A stretch of 64,000 nucleotides of DNA from Mucidula mucida (GCA_015501055.1 JADNYV010000166.1:16564-80563); one strand, 5' to 3'. Counted from the stretch's first letter, positions 44,591 through 57,000 are shown. The notes: generated from the sequence alone by a model not told the origin. Program-made: numbers and translations.

Positions 44591-44699
44591 ATAGCATTGA
44601 GCGATGTGGTCCAGTTTCCGTTGAGACCAAATTCACTGAGAAGAAGCAGGTCAAAATTGTGCACAAAGAAAGGCGAAATACTGCTTACAATCCGGGATA

Positions 44700-44886
44700 G
44701 CTGTTGTGCATGGGACCATCTTTACCATGGACCGACTCGTTGTAGGTGATGTGCACCATGGCCTCTAGGTCAGCGGTGGGAGCAGTAAATGTTTCGCTCT
44801 TTTTCATCGCAGTGTTGAATGAATCCCAGCTCCAGTTATCAGCGCCATCTTGACCATCAAGGAGTGACTGCTCTCCGATACTACGT
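44700..44886 (-). pseudogene. GMC oxidoreductase middle fragment
   Basis: The minus strand reads DNWSWDSFNTAMKKSETFTA, then LEAMVHITYNESVHGKDGP and MHNSYPG. This is the segment that precedes the substrate-binding part in aryl-alcohol-oxidase-like GMC enzymes. The piece that should follow lies at 35,407 and below, on the same strand. The 5' side of this fragment is cut by O-methyltransferase sequence at about 44,887. The two GMC pieces do not seem to overlap, so they probably come from one gene. Confidence 0.75.
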
Positions 44887-44914
44887 GTAATGTTGACTTT
44901 GGTGTTAGATGATG

Positions 44915-45062
44915 TCCATGTTCAATGGTCAAGAACGGACACTGCCAGAGTTTGAGCGATTGTTTGAGGAGAGCGGCTGGCGGCTGGAGAGTGTGAAGCG
45001 TCCTGATATGTCATATCAGTCTTTCATTGTTGCAGTTCCTTCAGATGTATCTATGAATTGAA
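44915..45062 (+). pseudogene. O-methyltransferase 3'-end fragment upstream of FunK1 D
   Basis: Reads MSMFNGQERTLPEFERLFEE, then SGWRLESVKRPDMSYQSFIV and ends AVPSDVSMN with a natural stop. It is the best-preserved of the fragments upstream of FunK1 genes. About 340 bp separate its stop from the FunK1 D ATG. The preceding bases (GTTGACTTTGGTGTTAGATG) also occur before the copy at 63,230. Confidence 0.8.
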
Positions 45063-45200
45063 AATGTGTTGTTCAAATCCGAGTCATTAGCATTGTGATT
45101 CGGTTAATGGAAATGTTAGATCCCTCGTGCCGCAGCGGTCCAATTTTAGCTGAGGAAGGATCAGCATTCTTGTGCGCCCATTGTCCACACGGAGGTAATG

Positions 45201-45404
45201 CTAGAGAAATTCAATGCGTCCACAACGTCCACAGACCGAATGCGGCAAAAGTGTCCAAATCGGGTAGCTGTGACTGGCATCCCATTGTGACACTTCGATC
45301 ATCTGAACTTGTCCACAACAGTCACGACGCGAACAAAGAGACGCGTCGTCGCGGTATAAAAGCGTGAGCTCTCTGTCTCTTCGTTTCCTCATCACTTTCT
45401 CATC
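45201..45404 (+). promoter_or_regulatory. FunK1 D promoter with TATA box
   Basis: TATAAAA at 45,355-45,361, 44 bp before the ATG. It shares the GTCCACAGACCGAATGCGG block and the ACGCGAACAAAGAGACGCG element with FunK1 C. Confidence 0.75.
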
Positions 45405-48089
45405 ATGCCGACTTCCCGCCAGCATCGGACCGCGCCCGGGAGACTACTTTCGACACCGCGCAAAGGGACCAGGATGTCCCAACCAGGAGCTGCTACGCTC
45501 AAACTCGAGGATCAGCGCTTACATTGGAATGAGTCTAGTGCTGGGAACACCGTTCAAGTCCCCGTTGAAACCTTCCTTGCCCATTATACCAATCTTCTTC
45601 ACTCTCAGCGAGACACCGATGACCTGGTCTCCCACATTGAAGAAGGGCTCAAGGCAAAGCCTAAGACTTCGAACGGGGAGGCAAAGCCTAGGACTTTGAA
45701 CAGGCATGGCTGGGCCGCAACAAACTTTATAGGTCCTCACGAAGACACAGTTTTCAAGGGACTGGAGGGCATTGCAGAGGAGATCCACTCCCATTGCGAA
45801 ACATGGAATAAGACGAAGCAGCATCCCAAGCTCCAGCAGCGCACGACTCGTCTCATTTGTCAACCGAATCATACAACGGCTTCTGAAGTTCGCGGGGGAT
45901 CTATGAAGACGGATGCCCGCTTCATTCTCAATGAAATCGTCTCCGATAAGAACGTTCCGACCTCGGCAGCTGTCGCTCCTGCTGAGTTCAAGACTCGCAT
46001 GAACCCTAAGAATCAGATAGATGTATGTCTTTGGGCTTTGCTGTGTTGACTGGTTTTGACCTGCGTTTTAGAACGAAAGCAAAGTTATTGGAGCCGTCGG
46101 TCATATACTCTACAATGATCCGTGTCGACGCTCTGTGATCGCTTTCACCATCGAGGATTGTTGGATGCGCTTTTGGTACTTTTCGAGATCGCACATCGCT
46201 GTATCTGCTCAATTCGATTATCACGCGGTGAGTTGATTTGTGCGCGTTTATATTTCGCTCTCTTATGCTTTATCTCAGAATCCCAGGCTCTTCATTCGTT
46301 TCGTCATCTTTATGACCTTTGCTTCTCTCGAAGATCTCGGTTACGATCCCACCGTTGAACGCGTTCGAGTCGGCGACTCGAAGAAAATTCAGTATCGCTT
46401 CACCATTGGCGACAAAGTGTACCAGACCACGGGAATCATTTATGAATTAAATCTCGACCTTGTCACTCGCGCCACGCGGGTATGGTCAGTTGTAGAGCTC
46501 GACTCCAACTACCTGGCCATCGGCACGCCCAAGGTGTTGAAGGACGTTTGGCTGTACTTCGACGCAACACCGGAATCGGACATCTACAACGCGATCTTCG
46601 CAGCCCTTCGGCAATTGGATGAAGATGGCAGCGTCCCGGAGAACGAGCGTCCTCCTCCGTTGCAGCCAGGCTCCTCCCTGGAGCAGGACGCGAAGAACTA
46701 TTTCATGACGATCGTTTCAGACTCAGTGGTCATGATAAACGGCCAGCCGGACGAGGCACAAGAGCCACCGGCAGGTTACGTCGAGTTCTTCTATACCGAA
46801 GAAGAGGATAAGTTCGCGATGGAGGCTGCTCTAGAGGGCACTCAGCGCGGGGACGTCGACGGTAATACACCTACACTAAAGAGGGCAGATGGAGAGGCAT
46901 ATCCCCACAAGAAAAGGACGCATCGGCGAATTGTCTTTGCGGAGTTGTGCCACACGCTCTACAGGGTCTCAACCTACGCCGCCTTTACGAAGGGACTGGC
47001 ACAGCTTGTCTATGGTAATTTTCGAACAGTGCACTCTCTTCGACAGAGCTGACGCCATCTTCTATAGGTCTCGAGTACATGCGCTTAGCAGGCTTTGTTC
47101 ATCGCGATATCAGTCCCGGAAATTGCCTCATTTTCGAAGGCCAAACGAAGATTTCTGACCTTGAATATACCCGCCAGTATGCTGGCCCGGTCCATGGCGC
47201 TGCCCCCCTTACCGTATGTGTTCCCGTCAAAACTGTCAAATCCTTCAACTCATCAAAGTATTAGGGCACCCCGGGCTTTATGGCAGTGGAGTATCAGATG
47301 GAGCACCATCTTTTTGAAACAACCCCCGTGCGGCGCATGCACCCCGGAATCTCACCGCCTCCTCAGTCTGCTCCATGGTTCAGGTTCAACTTTCTCCATG
47401 ACCTGGAGTCCGTCATTTGGATTTACCTTTGGTTCTTACTGGAAACTCTCCCGGAGTCATGCACCCCGTCCGAGATTGACCAGCATCGTATCCCTATCTT
47501 AATCCTCCGTCATAGGCTGTTCGACGGCTCCCTCAAGGCCTCTTCTGAGCGTATGAACTTCGTCCAGAACTGCGCGACGTCCGCATGGTGTGGGTATAAT
47601 GATGTTACTAGCGTTCTTACGGCGGTATTTGGGGCCGACTCCAAGATAATCAAAGCCTTGCAATCCTTTGAATGCTTGGCTGGCTGCTACAAAGACGTGG
47701 AATCGTCGAAGCCGCTTCTCACAGAATCGCCACACATGAGGCACTGGGACCGTAAAGTGTTCCTGCACGAGTACTATCAGTACATTCACCTTTACTTCAT
47801 GAACGCGCACGATCACATCACCGACACGACTGAGAAAGCGCTGCCGATCAGGTATACTGACCAGGAACGGCAGCACCGAGCTCAGCAGGCTGCAGGCGCC
47901 TCGAAGACTGGTTCAAACAAAAGGCCTCGGACTGGTACGGGCCGGGACAGTGAGGCGTATGTGCCGCCTGTTCGGGAAGATGAAGACGATGATGATGATG
48001 AGGAGGAGGAAGAGGAGAGGGCAGCATCGCCGACGGAAGAGAGCCAAGATCGGAAGACAAAGAGGAAGAGAGCCGTTCGGAAGAAGTAG
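45405..48089 (+). CDS. FunK1 fungal-type protein kinase D, intact
   Basis: Exons 45,405-46,022, 46,072-46,227, 46,279-47,014, 47,068-47,213 and 47,265-48,089; 826 residues with all phases agreeing. Kinase landmarks as in copy C: VLKDVW, HRDISPGNCL, DLEYTR, GTPGFMAVEY and HDLESVIW. Exons 1-4 are very close to copy C with scattered substitutions. The first 35 or so codons of exon 5 (HLFETTPVRRMHPGISPPP) resemble truncated copy E instead of C. The tail has an acidic Asp/Glu run one residue different in make-up from C and E, then KTKRKRAVRKK. A hAT transposon sits 70 bp after the stop, inside the shared 3' flank, and may affect its polyadenylation. Confidence 0.9.
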
Positions 48090-48159
48090 ATTTTCTTGAA
48101 AAGTGGTCGCTTATATACTAGATTTCTCCCAAACGTTCCCTTGTATTCATGGTATATAT

Positions 48160-48809
48160 TAGTCTGGAGCCTATGTGGGGGTACCCTGTGAGGCTCACTT
48201 CGGAGTTTCAAAATGCACTAAGGTTAGGGTTACCGCTGGTTACCAATCACGCTAAATCGTCCAGTGTTCACTGAGCACTCATCCCACTTTCACCAGTGTA
48301 ATCTACGTATAATGGAGAGTTTGATGTGGCATAGCGCCTCAATGCAGTGCGGGCAGTGGTTGCAGCGCATCCGGCCATTCGGAGGATTGTTATCGAGTTG
48401 CAGGTGATCTATAGTGAAAATTCAAGGAATGATGAACCGTAGACAGACCTTAGATATGCAATTTTAACTAAAGGCAGTAATTTCGAGGTATATGATGCAT
48501 CAGTAGTGCAAAAGCTGCGAGTAGTGCTGCCGCGAGTCGAGTCGAGCTCAGATCGAGCGAGAAGACCCGGGTGAGCTGGCTTGTTTGGAACGAGTGGACA
48601 ACGAGTTCAGATCAAGCTGCCTCAAGCCCAAGACCCAAAATGGCAAGTCGGCACAACGGCATGTACTGAGAGCTTGTCGTCTTCACCAAGTCTTCAACAT
48701 CTCGTTCGTGGACTCAGAATAGCATTCAATAAAGTACTATACACATAAGTGAATATGAGAAGTATTATACGAAGTATGAACAATCTATATTAGGTAAGTA
48801 GAGGTAACA
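48160..48809. other. hAT left subterminal region
   Basis: Non-coding left end of the transposon, 650 bp, on the 3' side of the transposase gene. GAGTCGAGTCGAGCTC at about 48,534 and related GAGTT/GAGTG motifs match, in inverted orientation, the cluster at 52,480-52,560. Such subterminal repeats usually bind hAT transposases (family knowledge). Confidence 0.55.
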
Positions 48810-51800
48810 CTAGACAGCAGAATTAATCAGTTTCCAAAGGTCGTCGATTTGACCATGGCTTATAAGGTGTTCTATGGTAGACGGAGGAATATTAATCACC
48901 TCCAACTCCTCTGAGGTACAAACAAGGTCACCAAAGAATGATAAACGGTCTGCACGGAACGAAAATTTAAGTATCTGGAGAACTTCCATTAGAATAGGTG
49001 AAATAGCAGCACGTCGGAGACCATCCGTCTCTTTACTTGACGAAAAGACACGTTCGCAAGGGACAGCTGATGCCTGAGCAGGTAAAACATCCATTGCAAG
49101 TCGGAACAACAACGGGAGTTTGGCACGTCGCTCCTAGACAAAAGTGTTAGCTCTGAAATCGGAGATGTCAAGGGCTACTTACTCCCCAGTGCGCGACAAT
49201 GTTAAAATCCTCGAGCGCAATGGCCGCGGCCTCTTCCTCCTCCTCCGTGGCGTTTGGCGGGGCCTCCCCAAGGATACCTTCCTCCTCATACTTGGCCAGT
49301 TCATGATCAACGGCATTCTTGTCATCCATCTCAAGTTGCTGCTGCACCGCAGGAGAGTCGGGTAGTGGCGGTGTTTGAGCCGTGACATTTGGGTTGCTCT
49401 GACGCTGGCCCATTGCACGGAATCGAGCTAAACCTGACTTCTGCTTCTGGCTAGCAGAGGGGATGGAAGATACACTGACAGTTCTACGAACTGGTGTCGT
49501 AGGTGCCGATGCCATGCGGGCTGCACGATCGGATTGTCGAAATTTGAGCATCTATAAGAACCTCGTTAATCTCGAATTTTACCAGAAGAGATGGTACGCA
49601 CTGCTTCACGGACTTGAGTTTGAGCAGCTGAATAATCGCCGAAGGACCAGTTGTCTCGGATCCACTTGAACTTCATAGTCGGATTTAGGACTAGAAACAA
49701 TTAATACAATGTTGTCAACACAGATATAGACTCACCAATCGCGAGATTGTAGATCTTCGCCTTGCGGGAGTATGCCAGATACTCTTCGAGCTTGTTGATC
49801 GAAGCTTCAATGGCATGTCGGAGCTTGGGAATTTCCTTTGTGAGGCGACGAAGCTTTGTGAGCAGCTCCTCATACAGAGGAATAACAATGGACAGTGTCG
49901 GTGTCTGCTTGGCAGAGACGAGCTCTTGAACCTGATGGGCATATGACAGAAATTCACGAATGTCGCGTAGAACAGTCAGCTCCATCTCCGAGAGCGCATA
50001 CATCGCAAGATCATCGCTATTGGCCATCATGCGTTGAACGGGCTAGCAAGGAGGTGAGTCGAAGTCATAGCCCATCCAAATTTGACTTACAAGATCAAGT
50101 TCGATAACCCGGTCAATCATCAAGAATGTCGATGACCATCGCGTGTCGACATCCTTCAATAGTTGCAAGAGATCAATCGCAACAGGAGGATTACCCCAAC
50201 CACCAGAGAGATTGCCCTCAACGATAGTGGCACGAAGTTCCTTTCGCCGCCCATCGGAGGCCCGGAGCTTCTCAACCACTTTGCGCGCAGATGCAACAGT
50301 ATCACTCTCCAAAGCAGCACAATAGATTGTATCGTTGACGAGTTCAATTGACTTGACAATCTCGTCGTTATAATTCTCGAGAGGCAGATCCGGATCGTTC
50401 CAAGGAAGCACCGTACAATGTTTAAGACCGTGCTTCACGGCGATGTTAACGACGTGGGGGAAACAACTAAAATTCAAGTCAGTTGCAAGTAACATAAAGA
50501 AGACTATGCTTACCGAATACGATTACCCTCGACACTGAAAGGGATATCAAGCTTTCCAAGTTCCTTCGCCATGTCGTCCATCATCGTATTATTATTGCTG
50601 GCGTTATCGAGGGTGATGAGACCGATCTACGCAACAATTCAACATTACATCACAAAGACATCGACAATCACTGACCTTGTTGAGAGTTCCGATCTCCTTC
50701 ATCACGTCAAGGAAAACCTTCGCAAGGTTCACACCTGTATGGCTCTCGTCCAGGCCTCGGAATGCCACCAAATCGGTACAAAGAACTAAACGACCACTGG
50801 TATCACACATGATATAGTGCGCCGTGATTGCCATATAGGATTGGAGGTTTTTACGCGACCATATATCGGACGTAAATGACACGCGTCCCATGGCGTTCTG
50901 AATGCGGTCGATAATTGCCTTATACTCCTTCTCGAAGGCCTCAAAGATCATGTCCGTGAGCTTTGTGCGATGCGGGAGGTCCTTCTTGGTTATATGTTCC
51001 TGTCCGAGAAATAGTAAGAGGTCGCGAAGTTCGGGCGAATCGACAACATCGAGAGACTGAAGACAGCATTAGCAAATAGAAAGCATCGGCAAGATAAATC
51101 TTTGACCTGATCGTCGACAGCAATCCACCTGATCAAGCGTTTGTGGAAACCCTTGATAGAGAACTTCTCCTGCTCGCTAGGTGGATCCTGTGCGATATCC
51201 TCCGGCCTAAGGACAGTTTGCCACCCTTTCAGCTTAAGATTCCACACCGATGTCCACCAAAGATCACCGTGTTCCTTCTCCATATGCTTTCGGATCGTCT
51301 TGGATTGTCCATCAACGTTAGCCCATGTCGTCCAGTCCCTGGTAATAAAAATCAGTTGCTGAATTGAGAGAAGAATAGATAACCTACTTGCACAGTTTAC
51401 AGCCCAGGTGACTAAACTCTTTCCGGGAGGGATAGGTTTTTGAGCATGGCTCAGCCTCCGGCAGCGATACGGGATCCGGAGATGTAAGACCACGAACGAA
51501 ATACCAGACATCGGTAGCTGCATCGGCACGAATGTTGGCCTTGGGCTTGCGAGCGATCGACTCGAAGTGCGTGCCAGAAGAGAATGCACGAGGAATGGAA
51601 TGTTCATCCTCAGTGATTGGCCCGACACCCGGTACGGCTGGTCCGCCAGATTCATTAGCGGATGGATGAGATTGCGACGGCGTGTCAGCTCCTGCAGGCT
51701 GCGAGTGTGTTGTTCTTGGACGACCTGCGCCAGCATTGACGCGAGTACGTTTCGGCGCGTGAGGATTAGCAGTGGCAGTCAATGATGCAGAGGTGGCTGT

Positions 51801-52133
51801 TTGACGAGGGCGTTTTTGACGCGAAGAAGTGTTGGTGCCAGCATTGGTGATGTCGTTCAATTGGGCTGACGTCCCTGGGCCTGAGGATGGAAATGGAATG
51901 GAGGATGGCCCAGGGTGCTGCTGAGCGGGAAATGGTCCATACGCGTGGGGTCCTTGAGGCGGCGCCTGCGACGGCATGTAGACGTTGTAGTACCAGGCGG
52001 AGTATTGCTCCAGACTAGTAAATCCGGGAGGTAATTGCAATGGTGGCCCGAGAGGCCGCTCGACTGGACCACATATACATGAATGCAGCTCATGGCGGCA
52101 ACCCGGGCAAACACCTTGCATCCAGCTAAGCAA
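48810..52133 (-). CDS. hAT transposase, intact nine-exon gene
   Basis: Exons (minus): 52,133-51,388, 51,338-51,107, 51,056-50,676, 50,626-50,514, 50,466-50,091, 50,042-49,736, 49,690-49,583, 49,520-49,183 and 49,133-48,810. They total 2925 nt (974 residues) with all phases agreeing. The first 220 residues are Pro/Ser-rich. A BED-like zinc finger follows (CKLC ... HMEKEH). The catalytic core includes FTSDIWSR, TLDNASNNNTM, CFPHVVNIAVKH and DVDTRWSSTF, typical of hAT RNase-H folds. Near the end come a low-complexity acidic stretch and the dimerisation domain (LPAQASAVPCERVFSSSKET). No stop or frame break was found, so the element may be active or recently so. The exon 7/8 junction is the least certain. 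Confidence 0.88.
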
Positions 52134-52727
52134 GGATGGGATAGTTCAGCGCAATTCAAGGCACCTGGCCACCTATTTGTACTCCGGCGCAGCGATCACG
52201 GGCACCGACACGACGCGACGCGCTTGAAGCCATTGTCAACAATCGGTCGTATGGCACAGCCACGGCGAGCGCCTATATAAAGTGCCGCTGCGTCTGCGTC
52301 GTTACCAACCAACGGTCACCCCACTATTGAAATGCGTAAAAGAGTCGATTTTTACAGCAGTGAAGCGTGAACAAAGATGAACATGATGATAGATAGATTG
52401 AAAGATATTAAAGTCCCGCACTGATGTGCATCACGCAGGCTGACAGAGCGAGTTGATGGACTCGCTTCCTCAGTTACCATATCAAGTAACGAGCGAGTCG
52501 ACTCGAGTTCAGGGTCCGAGTTGAACTCGACTCACGGCAGCACTAGCTGCGAGCTTGTATCCATCTGGTTCCGGTCCGACGGCACACTCTGTGGTTAGGG
52601 TTCGGCATCTGCAATTTTCGAAGTCCGAAGTGAGCCTATGAGGTACCCCCTACATAGGTTCCAGACTCTACTAAGAGACGATCGTGAGTATCCCATCTTC
52701 TCTCGTTGAGCTGGTTTACGAGACTAG
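52134..52727. other. hAT right subterminal region and transposase promoter
   Basis: 594 bp upstream of the transposase ATG. On the minus strand, TTTATATAGG at about 52,279-52,270 is a plausible TATA box. The GACTCG/GAGTTC cluster at 52,480-52,560 mirrors the left subterminal cluster. The right TIR is at 52,620-52,668. Confidence 0.5.
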
Positions 52728-52735
52728 GTATATAT

Positions 52736-54000
52736 GTTCACGTATGGCATGTCTGTTTCATGATTTCTTCTTTGCGTGATGCTCATCGCCTCAAGCTTTC
52801 GGACCATGCCACTGGCGTCTGGAAAGTTCTCGTATTTCAAACCATTTGGCGTGTTCTGGCTGCTGAAGGAGATACAGAGAGCCGACACGACGTTGGTTGA
52901 TTTAGATTTATTTATTGTCTTGAATCGACAGCTCAAACTAAAGCTTCGTATCTGTCCTCTCCACTCTCATCAACAGTCCTCAGGCTTACACTTAACTAAT
53001 CCACTCCTTCATCGTGATGACCATTTTTTATGATAGTATTCTTGGCACGGACTCAGCATCACGGCATGTATACATTCGGAACTCTCTGGGGAAGAAGAAG
53101 CCTTTATCTTGATGGAACGTTCGGGTACTAGTTGCTGTTCACCCTTCCTGAAGCCGAGCGGGCGGTATGAGGCATACATTACTTACCGCCTGTCCGGGAA
53201 GAGGAGGAGCCATCGTTACCGTCAAGGTCAGAAGACAAAAAGGAAAAGACCCGACGGTCGGAAGTAGATTTCCTCGAATAGACATCTTTGCCCATATTCC
53301 TTCCTATTACATGCTGTTGTACTCATTGTATATGTGCACGTATTGAATTTCTCCTTGAGTGAGTGTCTTCTTGGCTCTGAGCTTGCGTCAGTATTAGATC
53401 CTCCGCTGCATGGTAGTCACATCTCTCCTCAGGTGCCAATGTTTTCTAGTAAATCTATTTTCTCTATATACGTGTGTTTTCCAGCCTGCATTGCTTGACT
53501 TCGCTAAGCTTTGTTACCCTCATCCTCATCCTGCCAAACTGTCCGGTATCGTGATTCTTCTTACTTATACCCTCATTGTTACCAGTATGAAAGCCTCCCA
53601 AGTTGTCAACATCGGTGGTGTGAACCAATCCCGTCGACTCCCCGAGGATGCTTGTCCCAGCGGTCTAGCGTCTCATTAAAGGTTCACCATGCCATTTTTT
53701 CTTGTCACTCCAGGCTGCCAAGGCAGCGTAGCTATAGAACTCATTGATGTAAGCGTGATTTTTAGACTTCAGCATAGCTCCTGGTCATGGGCCGTCCTCT
53801 ACTTACTAGTAGACGCTTGCTTCGACCCTCTTCCGGCGTACGCCACTGGCAAAAAAAACTGTATTTCAAACCCCCTTCACACGTCCATTCCTAAATCGAT
53901 TCTATACGCATAATCATACAAGCTCATACTCTTTCCCTACCACTTCCCACCCCCCATAAATTAAAAAACTACTACTACAAACTACCCCTCCCCTCCCCTT
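52736..54000. repeat. FunK1 3' flank joined to VPS10 3' flank, second copy
   Basis: Counterpart of 14,870-16,116, nearly identical in long stretches. It includes the FunK1 tail scrap at about 53,165-53,265. It serves as the empty-site reference for the LTRs at 23,155 (site at 52,763) and 26,245 (site at 53,537). No intact gene. Confidence 0.8.
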
Positions 54001-57000
54001 TCACTCCCGCTCATCCTCAAACCTCAAAATCTGCGCATCCTCATCAATCGGTATATTCCTATACCCTCTCCTCGACCGGAACCCAGCCCCTACACGCGAC
54101 ACCGTCCACTCCCACGCAATACCCGCAACGCCAATCACAAACCACGGCACCGACGCCAGCGTCTCCATGATCCCAGACCCCGAATCCATATTGCCCCGGT
54201 ACATCGGCCCGCCACCGTCTCCCGGTAACCGTATTTGCCTTGAAAGAAAAAATCAGTATCAGCTTTGGGAGGTAGAACGTGACATAGCATACCCTCTCGC
54301 AAGCCCGCTCTTCTTGTAGTACCAATACCCAACCAGCGCGGCGATCATGAACGGAACCATGATGACGAACCACCAGAAGAACGCCCCGTGCGCTTTGAAT
54401 CCCGGACAGTCATGTCGCATCCCGCGGTCAGGCCGCTCGCCGCCCTCACAGCTCGAGTATGGGATCTTGCGATACGCGGTGCGCTCATACCAGTAACCTT
54501 CATCGTCGCAGGATCCCTCATCGTTCGATAATGGCGTCGTCCCAGGTGCAAGGACACATTCGTCCGCATCGTTCTTCGCATAATTGAATTCACTGAACAT
54601 TCCCATGAGCGTTGCAGGGCATAGAAACGAGGTTGACATACCACTCAAAGTCGACTTTGGTGCATATACAATTCTTCTGAACACGGGTCGCAGCCTTGGG
54701 CTGGTTCCCAACGACACAATTTGTGTTGCGCACACGTCTGTGATAAAGAGTCTGCAAATGCATCAGCAATTGAACCACCGCAGAACGCCGCATCCCACCT
54801 GTCGACCAAAGAGACATTGCTCTGACCGCTCCTCGCTTGGACTCCACAGTTCAAAGTCATCGTTCCCAGGATCCTCAACACTAAGTTGACCTGCACAACA
54901 TCAGCAACAAAAACTCCTCCAGTCATATGCGACTCACACTTGGTGTGCGTCAACGCGCTGAAATCAATATGAACAGCCACACTCGTCTGCGTGCTCGGAT
55001 ACTGCGCCAGCAAAATGAACTTGCGACTTGTATCGCTCGGCACAGTAACAATGCTGTTCACCCGCATCTTGTCCTTTGTGAACGTATACTCCCTCCAATT
55101 CAGCCCCTCATCTGTCGAGAACAAGACATGGTCCGTCGGCTCCTCATCATTAGCCATAATCAGTATACTCCCAGAATCGCCAAACTCCCAGAGATGCGCG
55201 TCCTTGTGCACTTCTTCCCAAGTGAACCCAGCGTCACGACTAAGGAACGTGTCCGATTGAGTATACGGCGCCAGCGAGGTGCCCACGTTCCCCACAGCCA
55301 TCAGCAGGCCGACGATAGAGGGGCTGCTATATGTCGCGCGAGGATCTAAGCGCTCAGTGTATCCGTGGATGTGTAGTGCACAACTCTGTGGAATTGTAAG
55401 CATGCACTAACGAGAGTTAAACCAACTGACAGTCGTATCACAATCGTATTTATTGCCTTGCGAGTCCTTCGCCGGAGGCACCAATCGCTTCCATGTACTC
55501 CCTATATGAAATCAGTCAGTCAACAGCTCACAGATTCGCATTCAAACAAACCATCGTTATGCGTAATCCTCGTCTGCAAAGCCTTCTGACCAGTAACCAC
55601 CGCCTCGTCAGCGTTCGACACGACGTTAATGAGAGCGATCCCATCCAGCCCAATCATCTTCTCAAAATCGACGTAACCCCGATGATCACGATTGACATTC
55701 TCGATAGAAATGCCAAAATATGTCCCATTGCTGTTAGACTTTAAGATCGTGCCCCAATATGGACTGGGTGCCTCCGACATGGTCATATGCAAAAAGAGAG
55801 AATTGGTCGACGACTCGAGAACAGTGTACGCCTATATTAGAGGTTAACAAAGTACATCAAGACGGAAGATAACGTACGTGAGTTTCTGGATGCATGCTCG
55901 GCGGGAACTGGCCAGTAGCAAAGTTGACGCCATCGAGCGACACTTGCAGTTCCAAGGAATGCCGGACGGGGACGAGCTAGAAGAAAGTGTCAGTAAAAGC
56001 CGGCTCCTACAAACAAACACAGACCTCAGCAACGACCAGGAACTCCGAGAACTTGGCAAAGCCCACGACCTGATCAAACAGCTTCTTCTTCTTCGTGTAA
56101 TACGACGAACCCTCAACGAGCTCCAGCGAATTCTCAGTGAGGAAGAACCGCTGATTGCCCTCCTTCTTCTTGTAGCTCTCGCATAAGATCTCCGTAGGGT
56201 CTGCCTTCAACCGCGTGTCGCGCGCCCAAGCGCAATTGACGACATATTTATCAACGATAGTCCACTTGCGGCCATTGTCCCTGGACCAATGCGCCTCAGC
56301 GTGACAATCACTCGTCATACCACCTTCGCAGTTGTTGTTTCCCGTCCAAATGAGTTTGTCCGAGTCAGGCTGGAAGCGGAGCACCTGCGCGCGGAAAGTG
56401 TTGGGTGGGTTCGGAGCGAAGAACTTATTCCAGGAACGGCCGGAGTCGGTGGTACTATAGAACGTCTTGGTACTTGTAATGAGATATGCGCGGTCGTCGC
56501 TGTATGGGTGGTGATAAAATGCTAGAAAGTTCTCTTCGGGGAATAATTGGTTCCAGGTATACCCTTCATTACTTGATTGCCAGATGGTGTTATCATCCAG
56601 CCGTGCGAGAATGGTCTAGTCGAAGGAGTCAACATACCGCACGACCAGAATTGACTAGATACATACCGTGGACTTTTTGAAGTATGCGTGCTGTACGATA
56701 TGACTAGGGAATTCAAACTAGAAGTACTGTTAGCATATAAGGTTAAGACAGAGAAGGCAACCCACGGTCTGATGAAGAACCTGCCCTTCCTCGGGTTGAG
56801 CTTGATGGACAGTTAATGGTTAGCATTGTTGTAGCGTAAGAGCACAAACCTTGCGAGCACTTCTTATCAACAAGCGCGTCCTTGGTCCCACCAGTACACG
56901 TGTTACCAGGAATCTTCCTCCAACCACTTGATCCCTTGTAAGTTTGATCGGGACGGAGGCAGATCCCAGGCGGAATGGATTCGGGACCTGACGGTACACA

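Larger units (their letters stand above)
48160..52727 (-). mobile_element. hAT-family DNA transposon, apparently intact
   Basis: Inserted in the FunK1 3'-flank repeat; the uninterrupted sequence CATGGTATATATGTTCACG is seen at 5884 and 23,108. GTATATAT (9 identical bases counting the preceding G) flanks both sides: 48,152-48,159 and 52,728-52,735. The left end starts TAGTCTGGAGCCTATGTGGG. Its inverted partner GGTTCCAGACT lies at about 52,658-52,668, with TIR similarity over some 45 bp. Beyond it, 58 extra bases precede the target duplication and end AGACTA. Subterminal GAGTCGAGT-rich repeats occur on both sides (48,510-48,600 and 52,480-52,560). It encodes one transposase on the minus strand. 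Confidence 0.88.

Noticed and set aside
48215..48235. Telomere-like TTAGGG units (also near 31,955 and 52,592)
   Set aside because: Only one to two units each, inside mobile elements. Not enough to call telomeric or interstitial telomere repeats.
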